In this document: positions 12,905-24,801 of the stretch, piece after piece
How positions within the stretch are numbered: the first letter of the stretch is position 1
Layout: every line of letters starts with the position of its first letter
Assembly (NCBI RefSeq): GCF_037975245.1
Contig: NC_092582.1
Coordinates: 11,758,001-11,822,000 of the forward strand
Reading direction: 5' to 3'
DNA length: 64,000 bases
Source: Apostichopus japonicus
Lineage: Eukaryota > Echinodermata > Holothuroidea > Aspidochirotida > Stichopodidae
Made by a program: the position numbers and the translations under genes
The notes under the pieces: generated by a model
Database searches by the model: none
What the model saw: the letters and a program-made list of their open reading frames with translations, nothing else
What the model was told of the DNA's origin: nothing

Positions 12905-13210
12905 GGGCGTTCTGTCTGCCTCTATATATAAGTAGGCGTTCCAGCTGCCTATATATATGAGTGGGCGTTCCGCTGCCTATAAATGAGTAGGCGTTCTAAC
13001 TGCCTCTATATATGAGTGGGCGTTCTAGCTATCTAAAAATGAATATACGTTCTGGCTGCCTCTATATATGAGTGGACGTTCTTGCTGCCTACAAATGAAT
13101 GGGCGTTCTGGCTTCCTATAGATGAATGGGCCTTCTGGCTGCCTTCATATATAAGTGGGCGTTGCAGCTGCATATGATTGTGTTTGTGTTCTGGCTGCCT
13201 ATACACGGAT
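12905..13210. repeat. 27-30 bp minisatellite, block 2
   Basis: The same GGGCGTTCTGGCTGCCT unit as the block at 12405-12715, separated from it by about 190 bp of unrelated sequence. Units are longer here because of extra TA dinucleotides (CTATATATGAGTGGGCG). About ten units. Confidence 0.8.
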
Positions 13211-13974
13211 GGGCATCTAGCTTGCTGTCTCGTTAACTCTCAGTTACTAAACTACTCAAATGAGTCCTTGACTCATAATATGCTGCTCCAGTGTAATGTT
13301 CTATTGGTCAGTCCACTGTACAACAAATATATTAGAGACTTCAGTAAAATTAGAAAGCATTAGACATTTGAAAAGTAAAGTTGCTGCATTAAATTTTAAG
13401 CACATTATTATTGGTTCTGAGCTCACACTTCCTCCCACTTACTGGTGAATACAGAAAGTAACTCATGAAATAATTGGATAATTTTGAGTGTTTTATTTCA
13501 AGAAAAAGCTCCTCTTTGCTCCTTAAAAAAAAAAAGCTCTCGTATCTCTACTCCCGAGGGGAGTGGAGATAGGGGTTAGCAATTCTCAAAAGATTTATTC
13601 AGTTTAAACGGCCACCCTCGTATTATTATTTTTTTTTTCAGTCGGAATCCTTTGACTTGGATTTAAACTCAGCCGCTTTACTATTCGAGCTAAATGTGAT
13701 TGTTAGAGTATTCGGAAACGATCTCTTGGCCCTGGAAGTCGGCAGAAAAGATCCGGGTGGTGGAGGGGGTCGGTGTGGGGGGGGGGGCGGAAAAGCAAAC
13801 TTCGAATTTTCAATAACCGGCTAATAGTCCAACGAATTAACCCATCCTTCTAGAGATATTAAAGGACAGCTTAGTGTAGTTATGCTTGCAATAGTCGACA
13901 CTAGCATATTGATACTTTTAGAGATATGATTTCCCTATTGCTGTTTTAATTATTTTGATACATAACATTAATAG

Positions 13975-14345
13975 ACAGACATATATTCAGTGGACTGATT
14001 ACTGTTGTTGTTTGCTTATTGTTCAACAATGATAAACGAGTAGAGTTCACATAATATAACTAGCCCTTCTTTATTGTAATCGTTGAACATTCATACACCT
14101 GTTTAACGATGATCGATCGGCTATTTTTGAAACCATTTTAATATTCAAAAGTAAATAGATTAATACATTAATAATATACTGTCTGCTGTTGTATTGATTT
14201 TAATATACAACATAGATATATGTATATATATATAATTGGTCTGTTGTTGTTATAATGAATATAATATTTAACAGTAATAGACTTACATATATATACTCAA
14301 CCGATTGCTGTATAAATGTTTATAGCATTTAACAGCAATGGACGT
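13975..14345. repeat. AT-rich degenerate tandem repeat, about 70-bp period
   Basis: Blocks of ACATATATA, then GATTGCTGT or GTCTGTTGTTGTT, then TTTAACAGYAATRGAC recur about every 65-75 bp. It ends about 210 bp beyond the stop codon of PSP94L-B. It may be partly transcribed if the B transcript is long. No gene is seen. Confidence 0.5.
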
Positions 14346-14556
14346 AGTAAACATCTTATACACTCTCTCTATCGTGGATGATGTGATGAGTGTAATATTT
14401 CGAATATATCGTTACAGATTTTTCAGTCTGATATCAGAACGGGAATTAATAGCAAAACAAATTGGAGGAATATTGATACTGATCCTCTACAGGAATTGTC
14501 GTAATCGGTCTCGTCAAATCGATGGGTAATGTGTTGATCCTCATCAAGTAGAAATG

Positions 14557-17500
14557 TTAAAAATCTATGAGATCACCCAAGTTGGTGTAGTACCATCCTG
14601 TAACGGCGCAGTAAGGCTTACATCTCGGGTGCCGCTTGTAATGGCACGAAACTGGATCCAGATAAAGAGAACATTTGTCAGGATCCGCTACGACTGGATA
14701 AGGCCGACTATAGGGAACAGAAAAAAATCAAAACAGTTTGTTTTTAAATTTAATGTCGTTTAAACCGCAATATAGCAAACTTGAAAACTTAAAATGACAA
14801 ATATGTTATTACATTCAATATGCTACAAACTACAAAAAAAGGGCAATATTACTAGAGAACTTGAAGGCTTTAACTTTAAGAAAAGTTAATTTAGGAAAAT
14901 TTATTGTTTTGTGGTACGATTCTCGCTTCTTACTTTTTTATGCAATGTCGCCAAATGGACTTCGGATCAAATTAAATACTTTCAGTCACGCAGTTTGAAA
15001 ACAATTTTCGATTGCGTTTGAAATGAAATTGAAAAGTTATTTTTGTCTGCTAAAAGAGGAACATCATCTTATAAGCATTTGAGTGGAATCTTGAATTCAA
15101 TTCATGACTACGTTTTATATTTTTTTTAAGAAAACAACTATAAAAATTTCACCAGGATGCTTAGATTAATTATGCTCCTCTTTCATTCGTCAAAGATAAA
15201 TTTTCCATGTTATGCCATTTTTTACTCCATTACAATTAGACTTCATTACAAGTAAAAAGTAACCAAAACATGGAAGCCGGAATGCAGGCTTTTGTAGGGC
15301 GTTTTTACAGCGCACATATCATTATGATGTAATAACGCTCCTCAACAGGTTCCATATTTGCACCATTCTTTTCAAATTCTGAAAGATACCAGGCATAAGT
15401 TATTGCATAAAAAAGTATTACGTAATCCATTCAACTTACTCCCGGCAACATATCACACCGAAGTCCTCGCCACAAACACAAGAGATACAGTTGTTAGCTC
15501 CAGTGTACGCTATCAGTGCGCCGATTGTATCGCATACGAGATCCGCTGATGGAATTACGGAAAGATAAAAACAGAAGTGCAATAGCATGCAAAAATGTGT
15601 TATCAAGAGATTATTAAAACAGTTTGACTTTCTGAGAGGAAGTGTAAACCGTTACTAGAGGTCAGTAATAATTTGAATGGAAATGACACTTTTAACACAA
15701 ATTTATCCTTTCAACTATCAAGATCATATATCCTAGAAATCGGGTTTCCTTGTCAAAAGTTTTTTTTATTTTTATTTCTCGTTTTGAAGGAACTTTAAGG
15801 TTGTTATTTTTTTTTTTGGGGGGGGGGGTGTTTCTTCCTGCTTCTTGTTTTGGCTTCTTTTTACACATTCATATTCATTTCGGAATTTAAAGTTTTGTTT
15901 TTAACAAAAGGACGCCCGATATGAGTCTATACGGTGATATTTTAATGCAATCATGCATGCTTTGAACTGATGTTTGGGGGGTGGGGATTAACATTAACAA
16001 TTTTAGACGTGAAGTGGTACATTAGAGGCATATTTAGACTATAAATTAGGGTCTATAATAAAGTTCATTGTAGAAGAATAAAATTAACGAGGATATATGA
16101 ATTTGATCGAGTCCAATCTTATTGTGAGTAAGACTCGGTAGATTTAGATATGATTACTGAACATATTTAAAATAGGAGATATAGATAAGAGGCTTACAAC
16201 CAATACTACCGAGTAACGGTACATTGTTGCTGTAATGGTATTATCTGACTGAACAGGATTTCAATATTTGACATTATGCTATCATATTCGGTTTCTCTTG
16301 TTAACAACACAGAAAAAAATGCATCTCATTTAGGAAGCTACATTTTAACATATGATTGTTGATACATTTTTAAATTTCTAAAAACAATAATAAACTATGA
16401 CGTTTTAGATAGTGTGATGTCATCACAACATTGCATTGTTTAAACTAATTTTTTCTGGCTGGGAGTATATATTTTATGACTGAAGTTTCCCTACTAATTA
16501 AATAAGACACTGACATTAATACAGTTTTCAATTTGTCTCACGTCTTAGAGCCCAAATAGTAGGATGCGCTTACTAGATAGTGTCTCGTCCATGGTCATAT
16601 ATGACGTCAGAAATGTCAACTCTGTACAGTAACATACAGTGGCGGAGCTAGGGGTATTGGTCAGGAGGGGCGAGAATGGTCTGTAGGGGCGCTTTCGACA
16701 CTATCTAAGCGGAGCGCCACCACAGGCTGGCGCGTAGCGTACAGAAATTTTGTGAATAAAGATACTCCCTAGATCGCCGGAAATGACCCTTTCCGGGCCT
16801 GGCTAATTTGCAGATAAAATGAAGAATAAATAGGTGTCATCGCCAAATTACACTAAAAAAATATGACAAATGTCAATAGGTAGATGAGAGCGCATTAAAA
16901 AAGTCAATAATCGCGAATAAGTTAAAAGTGGTAAAGAGCTGAAAAGGGCGCCAGCAGTCCATTTGAGTGCGTCAGGGGGGCATCCGCCCCCTGACTGTAT
17001 GGACGCTCCGCCACTGTTAATAGCCTTCTGTTAATAGTCGTTGGTTTCGTGCTATGAACTCAGTAGTAGCCTACACTTATGATACGTTCAACCGTGTGGT
17101 CTGCTAGATTGAGATGGCGTTAGAAAGGCCAAATATGTACAATATTATATCCCATACTGTTACAGTCCTTTGTTTCGCTGCTTTGATATAGATAGTAGTA
17201 ACACTAACTAGACGGTGTCTCGTCGGTCGTCTGCTACATTTATCTGACGCCAGGAAGCCACATAATTTACAATAATATAGCCTTCTAATGCCAGTCGTTT
17301 GCTTCACCGTTTAAAGAACTCAGCATTTGTCTACATGTACTAGACAGTTTTTCTTGTCGTCGGCTAGAATTATATGACCCCAGAAAAACCAGATATGTAC
17401 AATAATATAGTCTTCTAATGCCAGTCATTTGATTCACCGCTGAAATAACTTACCTATTGTCTACATGTGCTAGTCAGTTATCCGTGTCGTCTGCTAGATT

Positions 17501-18562
17501 TAAATGACGTCATTAATGCCAAATATGTACAACATAATAACCTATTATTACTAGTCGTTTGTTTTCCTGCTAAGAAATCGTTATTAGGCTACATTTACTA
17601 CACAGTGACGCGTGTCGTCTGCTTGACTTAAATGACGTCAGAGAGTGACCTCGCATGCATTTACAATTATTTTAGCGGCTATACTGTAACTAGTCATCTA
17701 TTTTTGAGACACCAACGACGAATTAACAAGAGAGTGGTCGTTCTGATTAATTAAAACGTCATATCATATAATGTCATATCATATCATATTGTAACATATC
17801 GGTATGGGAGTCACATTACAATATCCGTCTATATCTAGATAAATATAATACTGGACGTTGTCGGTCTGCAGGTGACGATTAATGTCCTGTACTCTTACGC
17901 AAAATCAATATCCATACTAAAATCAAGTTAAAAATCAATTTTCATAATAAAACCGACCTTCCATAAATATATAAAGATGATCACGGTATTCTGTTTTTTT
18001 TTTTTCATGATGTCTTGAGTCATCTCGCTAGGATCTGAATATTGATTGTTTTATTCTAGATTGAGCATTTGTAAAACCCATCTCCATTAAAGTAAATAAA
18101 CACAACAACAAATCAATCAATCAATCAATCAATAAAACATAAGTTGAGGCACACGTAATTAGCTGGTGTTATATTTATTCTTAATCATGTCCTTAGTGTT
18201 CTATGTGAGAGAACATTAAATTTGTGATATCTCTCAATTTGAATAACGGGTTTATGTTTCATGTTTGAAAAAATTTGTTCATGACCGTTACCATCATGAA
18301 CAAAATGACCAATGGTACTAGTTGGGGTTTCTGTCTCCTTTGAAGCCAAAAATTAAAATATAATTCTTTAAGATAAAATAGATATTATATAAAATAACTC
18401 ACGTTCTATGAAGCATACACCGTGCGAGGGCTTTTCGTCTGGTCCAACTTGTGTAACTGGCATCATATCAGCCACATCTACGCCAATTATCCCGAAATCT
18501 TGAGCTGCAATCAGACCAGCCAGGACGGTGCAGGACAGAAAGAATAACGCCAATTTCATCAT
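14557..18562 (-). CDS. PSP94-like: PSP94L-B: secreted beta-microseminoprotein-like protein
   Basis: Exons: 18562-18403, 15545-15440 (106 nt), 14707-14557. Donors are C|GTGAGT and GA|GTAAGT, acceptors TTCCATCAG| and CCCTATAG|, phases 1 and 2. The product is 138 residues. The signal peptide ends at LIAA, so the mature chain may begin with Gln-21, which can cyclise. A short acidic segment carries MPV and HGVC motifs. Cysteines fall at 50, 58, 73, 76, 78, 86, 87, 101, 110, 118 and 122, exactly as in PSP94L-A, followed by GWYY. C-x8-C with LYLDP between, then RHPRC, is the family signature of exon 3. Intron 1 is 2.9 kb and holds a 120-bp tandem array plus a hAT-like MITE. Two ATGs are in tandem; the first is taken. 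Closest relative in the window is A. Confidence 0.88.
16550..17660. repeat. About 120-bp tandem repeat array in intron 1 of PSP94L-B
   Basis: Six degenerate units with the ordered blocks CTACATGTACTAGACAGT, TCGTCTGCTAGATT, AAATGACGTCAGAA, CCAAATATGTACAATA and ATGCCAGTCGTTTG. TGACGTCA-type palindromes recur once per unit and match the consensus CRE/ATF site, though this may be chance. The first unit is interrupted by the hAT-like element at 16637-17016. Open frames across it are not genes. Confidence 0.85.
16637..17016. mobile_element. hAT-like MITE, 380 bp, inserted in tandem array
   Basis: Terminal inverted repeats CAGTGGCGGAGC / GCTCCGCCACTG, 12 of 12. It carries one hairpin block (GCGCCACCACAGGCTGGCGC near 16713-16732), followed by GTAGCGTAC and CGCCGGAAATG, as in the elements at 10-11 kb. 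It splits a unit of the surrounding 120-bp tandem array, which supports insertion. The flanks GTAACATA and TTAATAGC are only a weak target duplication. Confidence 0.7.
18110..18136. repeat. AATC microsatellite
   Basis: Six AATC units after AACAACAAATC. The LINE copy ending near 37555 also ends in an AATC tract, so this could be the worn tail of a retrotransposon, but no body is recognisable upstream. Confidence 0.7.
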
Positions 18563-19225
18563 GCTGTTTGTATGTTACAACTTATCCGACAAATGGTTTA
18601 ATTCTGTTAAATGTGAGCGGTTGATAAAATAGGGTTTAGCTTTTATTGACTTTTTTATTTCCTTTATTTTAATATTTTTTGGCCCTTTTTTCGAAGTTCG
18701 TGATTATAAAAAGTTTGCTTCCGACAAACATGGATTTTTAAACAAATCTAATGATATTTGACCGATATTTGTTTATTTTGATCTATTGTTTGATGTCACC
18801 TGTAGGGATAGGCATCTGGCCTTAAGTAAACGACTCTCATCAAACGACATGTCAGATTAAAGGATATTTTCTACCCGTACTACAAATTTGCTCTTGTCTG
18901 TAAAGCTCACCCCTCACTTTTGTTTTATGTAATACATTAAATGTAAAAAAAGGAATACAACATTGATTCATTATAAATTACATTTTGCACCCGTGAACAA
19001 ATAACGGCTTCCATCGTTTGATACTTTTGTTGAGATTATTTTCTAATACTTAACATTGTTGTAGAGTAGTACTTAACATACAGACGACCTTTTAATCAAT
19101 TCCGGCGAACACTTAAGAGGTCCAGACAACATGTGAAATGAATGACAACTCATCACGTGATTGGAACATAACTGTTAAGTAGCTGTCATAATTTGAAGTA
19201 ATGTTCTCCGAAAATAGCAACTTTG

Positions 19226-19293
19226 TATGTTTGTAAAGCCATTAGGTTAGTAACTATGTATGTATGTAAAGCCATTAGGTTAGTAACTATGTG
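19226..19293. repeat. 34-bp direct repeat pair
   Basis: TGTAAAGCCATTAGGTTAGT followed by AACTATG occurs twice in tandem with a near-perfect match. It is upstream of PSP94L-B, between B and C. No function evident. Confidence 0.8.
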
Positions 19294-19725
19294 GTTTGCT
19301 GACGTGTCTAATTAACATATTAGGTGGCGATGAAGCCCGAATCGCATAATACATATGCATCATTCTTTAGAAGAGAAGACTATGTTTCGACAGTTCTGTA
19401 TATCCACCAACTGATTGCCTTTGCCTCTGCAATAAATATATTACTTGTATTTCATCAACTATTTAGTGATCCGACCAGGGATTACAGGAATGTTTTCGAA
19501 ATTGGCCGAAAGAATCATGATTGATTTAGTTCTAGAGTTAGCATCTAATTTAAATGTACGACCCAAAAAAAAAAAAACGGCTAGCGTTGTCAATGGCGTT
19601 CGGTAAGAGGGTGGGAGCAAATTTTCCCAATAATATAAACAGCAGCATGTCGACATTTAGTCGTGGCAGGATTATAAGTCCAGTCTTTATGTGTACGCCT
19701 CCTATTCAACCCCATACAAAAATTC

Positions 19726-19912
19726 ACTTGCGTCATCGTTATTATCGTCACCGTCATTATCGTCACCGTCATTGTCATCGTCATCGTCGTCATCGTCACC
19801 GTGATGGTCATCATCAACGTCATCGACATCATCTACGTCATGATCATCGTCATCGTCATCGTCATCATCATCGTCATCGTCTTCGTCATCGTTATCGTCA
19901 TTATTATTAGAA
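19726..19912. repeat. CGTCAT hexanucleotide satellite
   Basis: CGTCAT, CGTCAC and CATCGT units for about 185 bp. It generates His/Arg-rich and Met/Thr-rich open frames that are artefacts. The LINE fragment starts about 50 bp to its right. Confidence 0.9.
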
Positions 19913-19962
19913 AGTGAACAGTGCTACTATGTCCGCACGTTGAGGTGGAGGCGTGGATGTGA

Positions 19963-21430
19963 ATGTTCGTGCCAGTATCTTGTTTTTCGAAAATTATTGA
20001 AAGATTAATGTTTAACCGTATTTTCGATTTCTTAAACAAATATAATATCCTTTGCAATGAACAATATGGCTTACGACCAGAACATTCAACGGAGCTTGCA
20101 CTGGCAGATGTTATTGACAAACTATACAATGGCATTGACAAAAATAAAACTTGCATTGGCGTGTTCCTCGACCTATCTAAAGCGTTTGACACTATTGATC
20201 ATGCCATCCTACTTAACAAATTACATCATTGTGGCATAAGAGGAACGACACTGAACTGGATAGATAGTTATATTTCTAATCGTTTTCAATACACTTCTTA
20301 CAAAAACACTCACTCTCAACTGGGAGAAATCCATTGTGGTGTCCCACAAGGTTCAATTTTAGGTCCTTTACTATTTATTTTATATGTCAATGACATCTGC
20401 CACGTTTCGGAAATTGCTAACATTATTCTATTTGCTGATAATACAAATATTTTCTTTGAATCAGATGTAAATGTAAACTCTTTTCATAATAAAGTTTCTT
20501 TAGAACTAGATAAATTTAATGACTGGTTTGCCGCCAATAAACTATCGCTCAACATAGACAAAACTAATTACATAGTCTTTAATACTTCCAGAACATTTAA
20601 TTGGGATAAAGACATTATTATGGGAGGCAAAATTCTCAAGCAAGTTAACACTACTAAGCTCTTAGGGGTCCAGATTGATCACAACCTTTCCTGGTGTGCC
20701 CACATTTCAACAGTCTGCAACAAAGTTGCTAAAAATGCAGGGATTTTATCCAAATTAAAACACTCCTTGCCACAACACATTTTAAAGACACTTTATCAAA
20801 CCCTGGTAGTACCACATATTTCTTATTGTTCTATTATTTGGTCTGGCACGTATAAAACTAATCTCAATTCACTTATTATACTACAAAAGAAGGCAATCCG
20901 ACAAATATCACGTGCTGCACCTCGTGATCACACCAGCCCTATATTTAAGAATCTTAATTTATTGAAAGTCAATGACATAATTCGTGTAAATATTGCCACC
21001 TTCACTTATAAGGCGTGGAATGGACTACTGCCTAATGCTTTTCAGAATTACCTTATTAGTAATAGGGATTTACATTATCACAATACAAGATACGCCGATA
21101 ATGCGCATATTACACAACGAATACTTCAATAGGACTGTTAAGCTTAAGAAATCGTGCTATAAGAACTTGGAATTCTATAACAGAAATGAACAAAAATAAA
21201 GTAGCAAAAAGATCATTTAGAAAATATTTTAATGAAAGAAATCATTGCATCTTATTAATTCAAATATCATACTACTATTGATTTTTTGTGAACTATAATA
21301 TTTTCATTTCCTTTTCTTTTCCTTTTTCAGGGAGTCTTCTACTTCGTTAAGCCAATATAGGTTTTTTAGAAGACTTCCATTCACAATATATATATTCACG
21401 TGATAAAACAAATAAATCAAATAAAATCAA
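19963..21430 (+). mobile_element. LINE copy 1: 5'-truncated reverse transcriptase and 3' UTR
   Basis: An open frame of 389 residues (19963-21132) covers most of a non-LTR reverse transcriptase: CFSKIIERLMFNRIFDFL at the start, LDLSKAFDTIDH, GVPQGSILGPLLFILYVND and the catalytic box FADNTN. The usual box is FADD, so one catalytic Asp is Asn here and the copy is probably dead. The frame is lost near 21113; a shifted frame continues to about 21260 with GLLSLRNRAIRTWNSI, matching the tails of the copies at 37 kb and 60 kb. The 3' UTR has a conserved hairpin at 21331-21378 and an A-rich tail near 21400-21430. Upstream RT and endonuclease regions are missing. The motifs suit the CR1/Jockey group; clade assignment is uncertain. 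Confidence 0.9.
21331..21378 (+). other. 3' UTR hairpin of LINE copy 1
   Basis: Stem GTCTTCTA / TAGAAGAC with a one-base bulge near the base (GGA against TTCC), and an upper stem AAGCC / GGTTT. The other two copies have different stem sequences that pair equally well (see 37459-37507 and 60641-60688). Such 3' hairpins serve as the reverse transcriptase recognition site in some LINE families. Confidence 0.75.
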
Positions 21431-23227
21431 TTTTTTTCCCAGTGTGCTAGTAGTTTCTTTTAATCTTCAATTACCTCATTGCTATTCAAATATATACACT
21501 TGCCTTATTGACATTTTCCATGTCTCAGTGTTGTTGAGGTGGTTCAAGCACTTGGTCGTTTTTTATGTTGAAACGATTGCTAAGTTAGTCAAATTGAAAG
21601 TGGGTGAAATATTGTGACATATTAAAACAAATGAACAAGTTTGAACCGTAGTATATTTTGGCCGACAGTCTTCCTTCTATGAGCAGATAACGTTACATTA
21701 CACTTTAACAAGATTGGGTCTGATAAAAAGTATGTTTCATTGAAATATTTACTTACAGGATGGTGACAGTGCCAGGTACAGGGGATTGTTCAGGTACTCC
21801 CTATTGTGCAAAATCTTAAAATTGCCCCTCTTTCATAAATTTGAAGTGTCTGGTTTTGTGTACCCCAGTTTTGTAATGAAATACTGTCCTTGTGGTACTA
21901 GGAAAGGGCCGTTTTCTTGAAAATACAATCAATTCTGGTGTTAGTCTGCGGTTCACTTCCTCCACAATCAAAATCAAATGTAATATGTACCACTGCGCCT
22001 CTCGCGCCCCCTCCCCCTTTTCTCACAGATACTTTTATAAGATTCCTTCCAAACATTATTTGGCTTATTTTGCAAATTTATGTATTTCTTTACCGGAGTC
22101 TATCCGTGATTAACTGAAGAAGGTAATATTTGCATTGTCCGAAAAATTATGGGAAAAAATCGTTGGAATATTTATGTTCAAACCAGGTTAGCCACACTTA
22201 CGCTAATTGAAAGTGAAGTTTATACAAACTTTTAATATGTTGCTATTTGTTAATAAGTTGATGATGTGATTTTGATTAAATTGTCTGCTCATTTATACAC
22301 TTTAACATTAAGTTAATTATCTAGACAGACTGTAAAACTGCAATACTGTTATATATTAGCAATCCACGGAGAAGGAAGATTATCATTTCTAGTTAACAAA
22401 CAAACAAACGGCAAGTACAGCTTTTGAGTGTAATGTAGTCTGGTGATTACATACGCAGCAGTAGAGGCGGGTGAAGGGGGGGGGGGGGTTCAGAGAGGGG
22501 AAAGCAAGAGCACCTTGAAAAAACAGATAAGTGAATACACGCATCGGATGAAATTTCCTTGTTTGTCTTTCTTAGTCAGTTAGTGTTTGTTCCCCATAAT
22601 CTCTGATACGTATCACGTGACTATATAACCTAAGTCGTTATTAAGTTGCAAGGATGCGATGAACGCAGCATGTACTCATTTTGCAAAATCGATAAGAGCC
22701 AATAACGCCACAGTCATCCTTTAAATAGAGATATTAATACCAAATGCTGGATAAGATTCAAATATAAAGTTAACTTGTACCCCTCTAAATTGTGTATTGG
22801 TTCACATTATGTCAAATAACTCAATCAAAAATGAAATATTTGGTGACTTTTTTTACCAGAAAAAAAGACGATTATTTCACTTATTTTTATCTCAGATTTT
22901 CATTTGATAAGCACGTGCTCTACATTACATGCTTTTAGTGTTATACCAGGGAGTATAATAACCAACCAATCAGGTTACTAGATACGGACTTGGTAGGCAA
23001 ATGTAACTGACGCCCGTAGACTGTGAATTGAACGTTATGTTCGAATTGTAGCATTTGCTCAAAAGTTTTTACCCATGCATTAGTTAAAGTTACTGTTCCT
23101 TCTTCTGAGATTGTTAGTTAGCTTTTATTGTTCCGAATTCCACGAGAGATGTCACGTGGCTACATATGCTAGGTTATTTCTCAAACTGCAAGGATGCGTC
23201 GAAGACAGTATTGTTACTTGAAGTTAA
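21431..23227. other. Intergenic, no gene recognised
   Basis: Mostly AT-rich sequence with a poly-G run near 22470-22488. The short open frames (for example around 21892-22117) show no domain or splice context and are not called. Confidence 0.6.
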
Positions 23228-23345
23228 ATCGTCGGTCAGTCTCAATGGAAGGGGGTCTGGGGTGAAAGTGGATCAGTTAAGGCGTTTGGTTTTATGCCAA
23301 GGCTCTATCTTGGGTAAAGTTTCTTAAAAAGTATCAGCTGTTCGG
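23228..23345 (+). repeat. Dispersed repeat R1, copy 3
   Basis: CAGTCTCAATGGAAGGGG, TCTGGGGTGAAAGTGGATCA, then CCAAGGCTCTATCTTGGG and TTAAAAAGTATCAG. It sits immediately left of the hAT-like element at 23368. Confidence 0.6.
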
Positions 23346-23367
23346 CTAAGATTATTTGTAGTATATT

Positions 23368-24017
23368 CATATGCGTAGGAGGCGGGGTCTGGGGGGGGGG
23401 GGGCTGCAGCCCCAACCATATATTTTCGTGAAAATTCGGGCAATATGCTGAGAATTTTTCGGGCACCTACTGAAAAAAAAAAAATCTGCAATGTGTTTTT
23501 CAATGGTTAAACTGGTTTTATTATCATTATTATTGTAACGACTTGCCCAATAATTATAACCAATATGGACGGATAATAACATGGCATATCTCATCTCATC
23601 TGTCTTCTTCTTGCCTAGAGGCAAATAAGGCCTCAACAGAGCGTCTCCATTTATCTCGGTCGGCAGCTGCGTTTCTGGCCACATTCCAGGATCGCCAACC
23701 AGCCGTCTCTCTCTCTTTATCTACTGTCCTGCGCCATGTTGTTTTTGGTGGCCCTCTCTTTCTCCTGCCCTCTGGTGCCAAAGTCATGCTGATATTGCTG
23801 TCGTTGTTAGGGTTTTGTCGCAATATATGCAATAGTAACACGGCATATGATTGTATGTTATTGGCATGCCATGTCATAACCGATGCATGCCTATATGATA
23901 TTCACATTAAGATGTTGAACGCGCGCGGAGCTTGCGAAAAATGTTGGTTATATTTTTTGGGAAAGTCATTACAGCCCCCCCCCCCCCCCTCCAATCAAAA
24001 TGGGCTCCTACGCCTAT
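23368..24017. mobile_element. hAT-like element, 650 bp, containing a LINE tail fragment
   Basis: Ends contain GCGTAGGAG and CTCCTACGC in inverted orientation. Flanks AGTATATT at 23360-23367 and 24018-24025 are identical, an 8-bp target duplication. Poly-G (23390) and poly-C (23976) runs lie just inside each end. The middle (23596-23830) is of different origin: a minus-strand fragment of a LINE reverse transcriptase tail. Confidence 0.7.
23596..23830 (-). pseudogene. LINE reverse transcriptase C-terminal tail fragment
   Basis: The minus strand encodes APEGRRKRGPPKTTWRRT, then WRSWNVARNAAADRDKWRRS and a final EALFASRQEEDR. This is the typical Arg/Trp-rich C-terminal tail that follows the reverse transcriptase of many non-LTR elements (the RKRGRPxxTWRR motif), of a family different from the three LINE copies in this window. 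Only about 75 residues remain, ending in a short GATGAGAT-type tail. It lies within the hAT-like element, so it inserted there or was captured. Confidence 0.75.
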
Positions 24018-24044
24018 AGTATATTTATCCTTTCCCAAGAGACT

Positions 24045-24180
24045 CGTGATACACATTTGACTTAACAACATCATGACGGCACAACCACACTCTCGATGTA
24101 AGGGGACTGGGGTTGAGAGTGGATCAATTGAATCGTTTGGTTATGGGGTCCAGGCTCTACCTTGGGTAAATATCTACGAG
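24045..24180 (+). repeat. Dispersed repeat R1, copy 4 (best preserved)
   Basis: ACTCTCGATGTAAGGGGACT, GGGGTTGAGAGTGGATCAAT, GGGTCCAGGCTCTACCTTGG. It is preceded by CTCGTGATACACATTTGAC, shared with copy 2. A partial second copy with GGTTGAGGGGGAATC and CGTTCCCGGGCTCTAACCT follows at about 24408-24500. Confidence 0.7.
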
Positions 24181-24773
24181 TAAGTTGGAGGGTCTGGCAG
24201 AGACCCAGGTTGGTATGGTACACTATCAGTGGCTGAGAGTGAATGGGTAAGCAATGGGTTAAGCCTGGTGGGGTCGTAGCAGTTTCCATATCGATAATTG
24301 GATGTCCGCAAGAGTAAATATCTCTGTCCTCCAACCACCCCCCCCCCCTCCCACCCTTCTGAGCTGGTCCTACGTCCCTGCAGAGAATCCAGGGAATTAA
24401 GGAACTTTGGTTGAGGGGGAATCAAATTTTGTTTGGTTTTCGTTCCCGGGCTCTAACCTGAGTGTCTTTCTTTAAAAAGAACTTTTAATCCTGAGATCAC
24501 AAGTTCGGATCTCGTTCTAGCCAAAATGTCCTTCCTTTTTTTTAAGTTGTTTATCACTATTACAGTCGGTCTCTGATTTTTGATGACCAAAATCACAACA
24601 TCTTGAAATTATAATTTTTAAGAAGAGATCTTTGTTTTTTGTATGTTTGTTTGTCTGTGTTTTGAGAAGAAAGACAAATAAAGAGGATTGTGACGTAGGT
24701 AATTGGGCGGCGTGAACTCAGCGATCTTCTTATTTCGCTCATGTGTGTATAATACATGCTGTAACGTGGAGCA

Positions 24774-24801
24774 GTATATATATATATATATATATATATT
24801 A
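24774..24801. repeat. TA dinucleotide microsatellite
   Basis: About 13 TA units. It lies about 860 bp upstream of the TRIM gene. Confidence 0.9.

Noticed and set aside
19554-20192. His/Arg-rich and Met/Thr-rich open frames
   Set aside because: Products of the CGTCAT satellite and of the antisense strand of the LINE fragment; no independent support.
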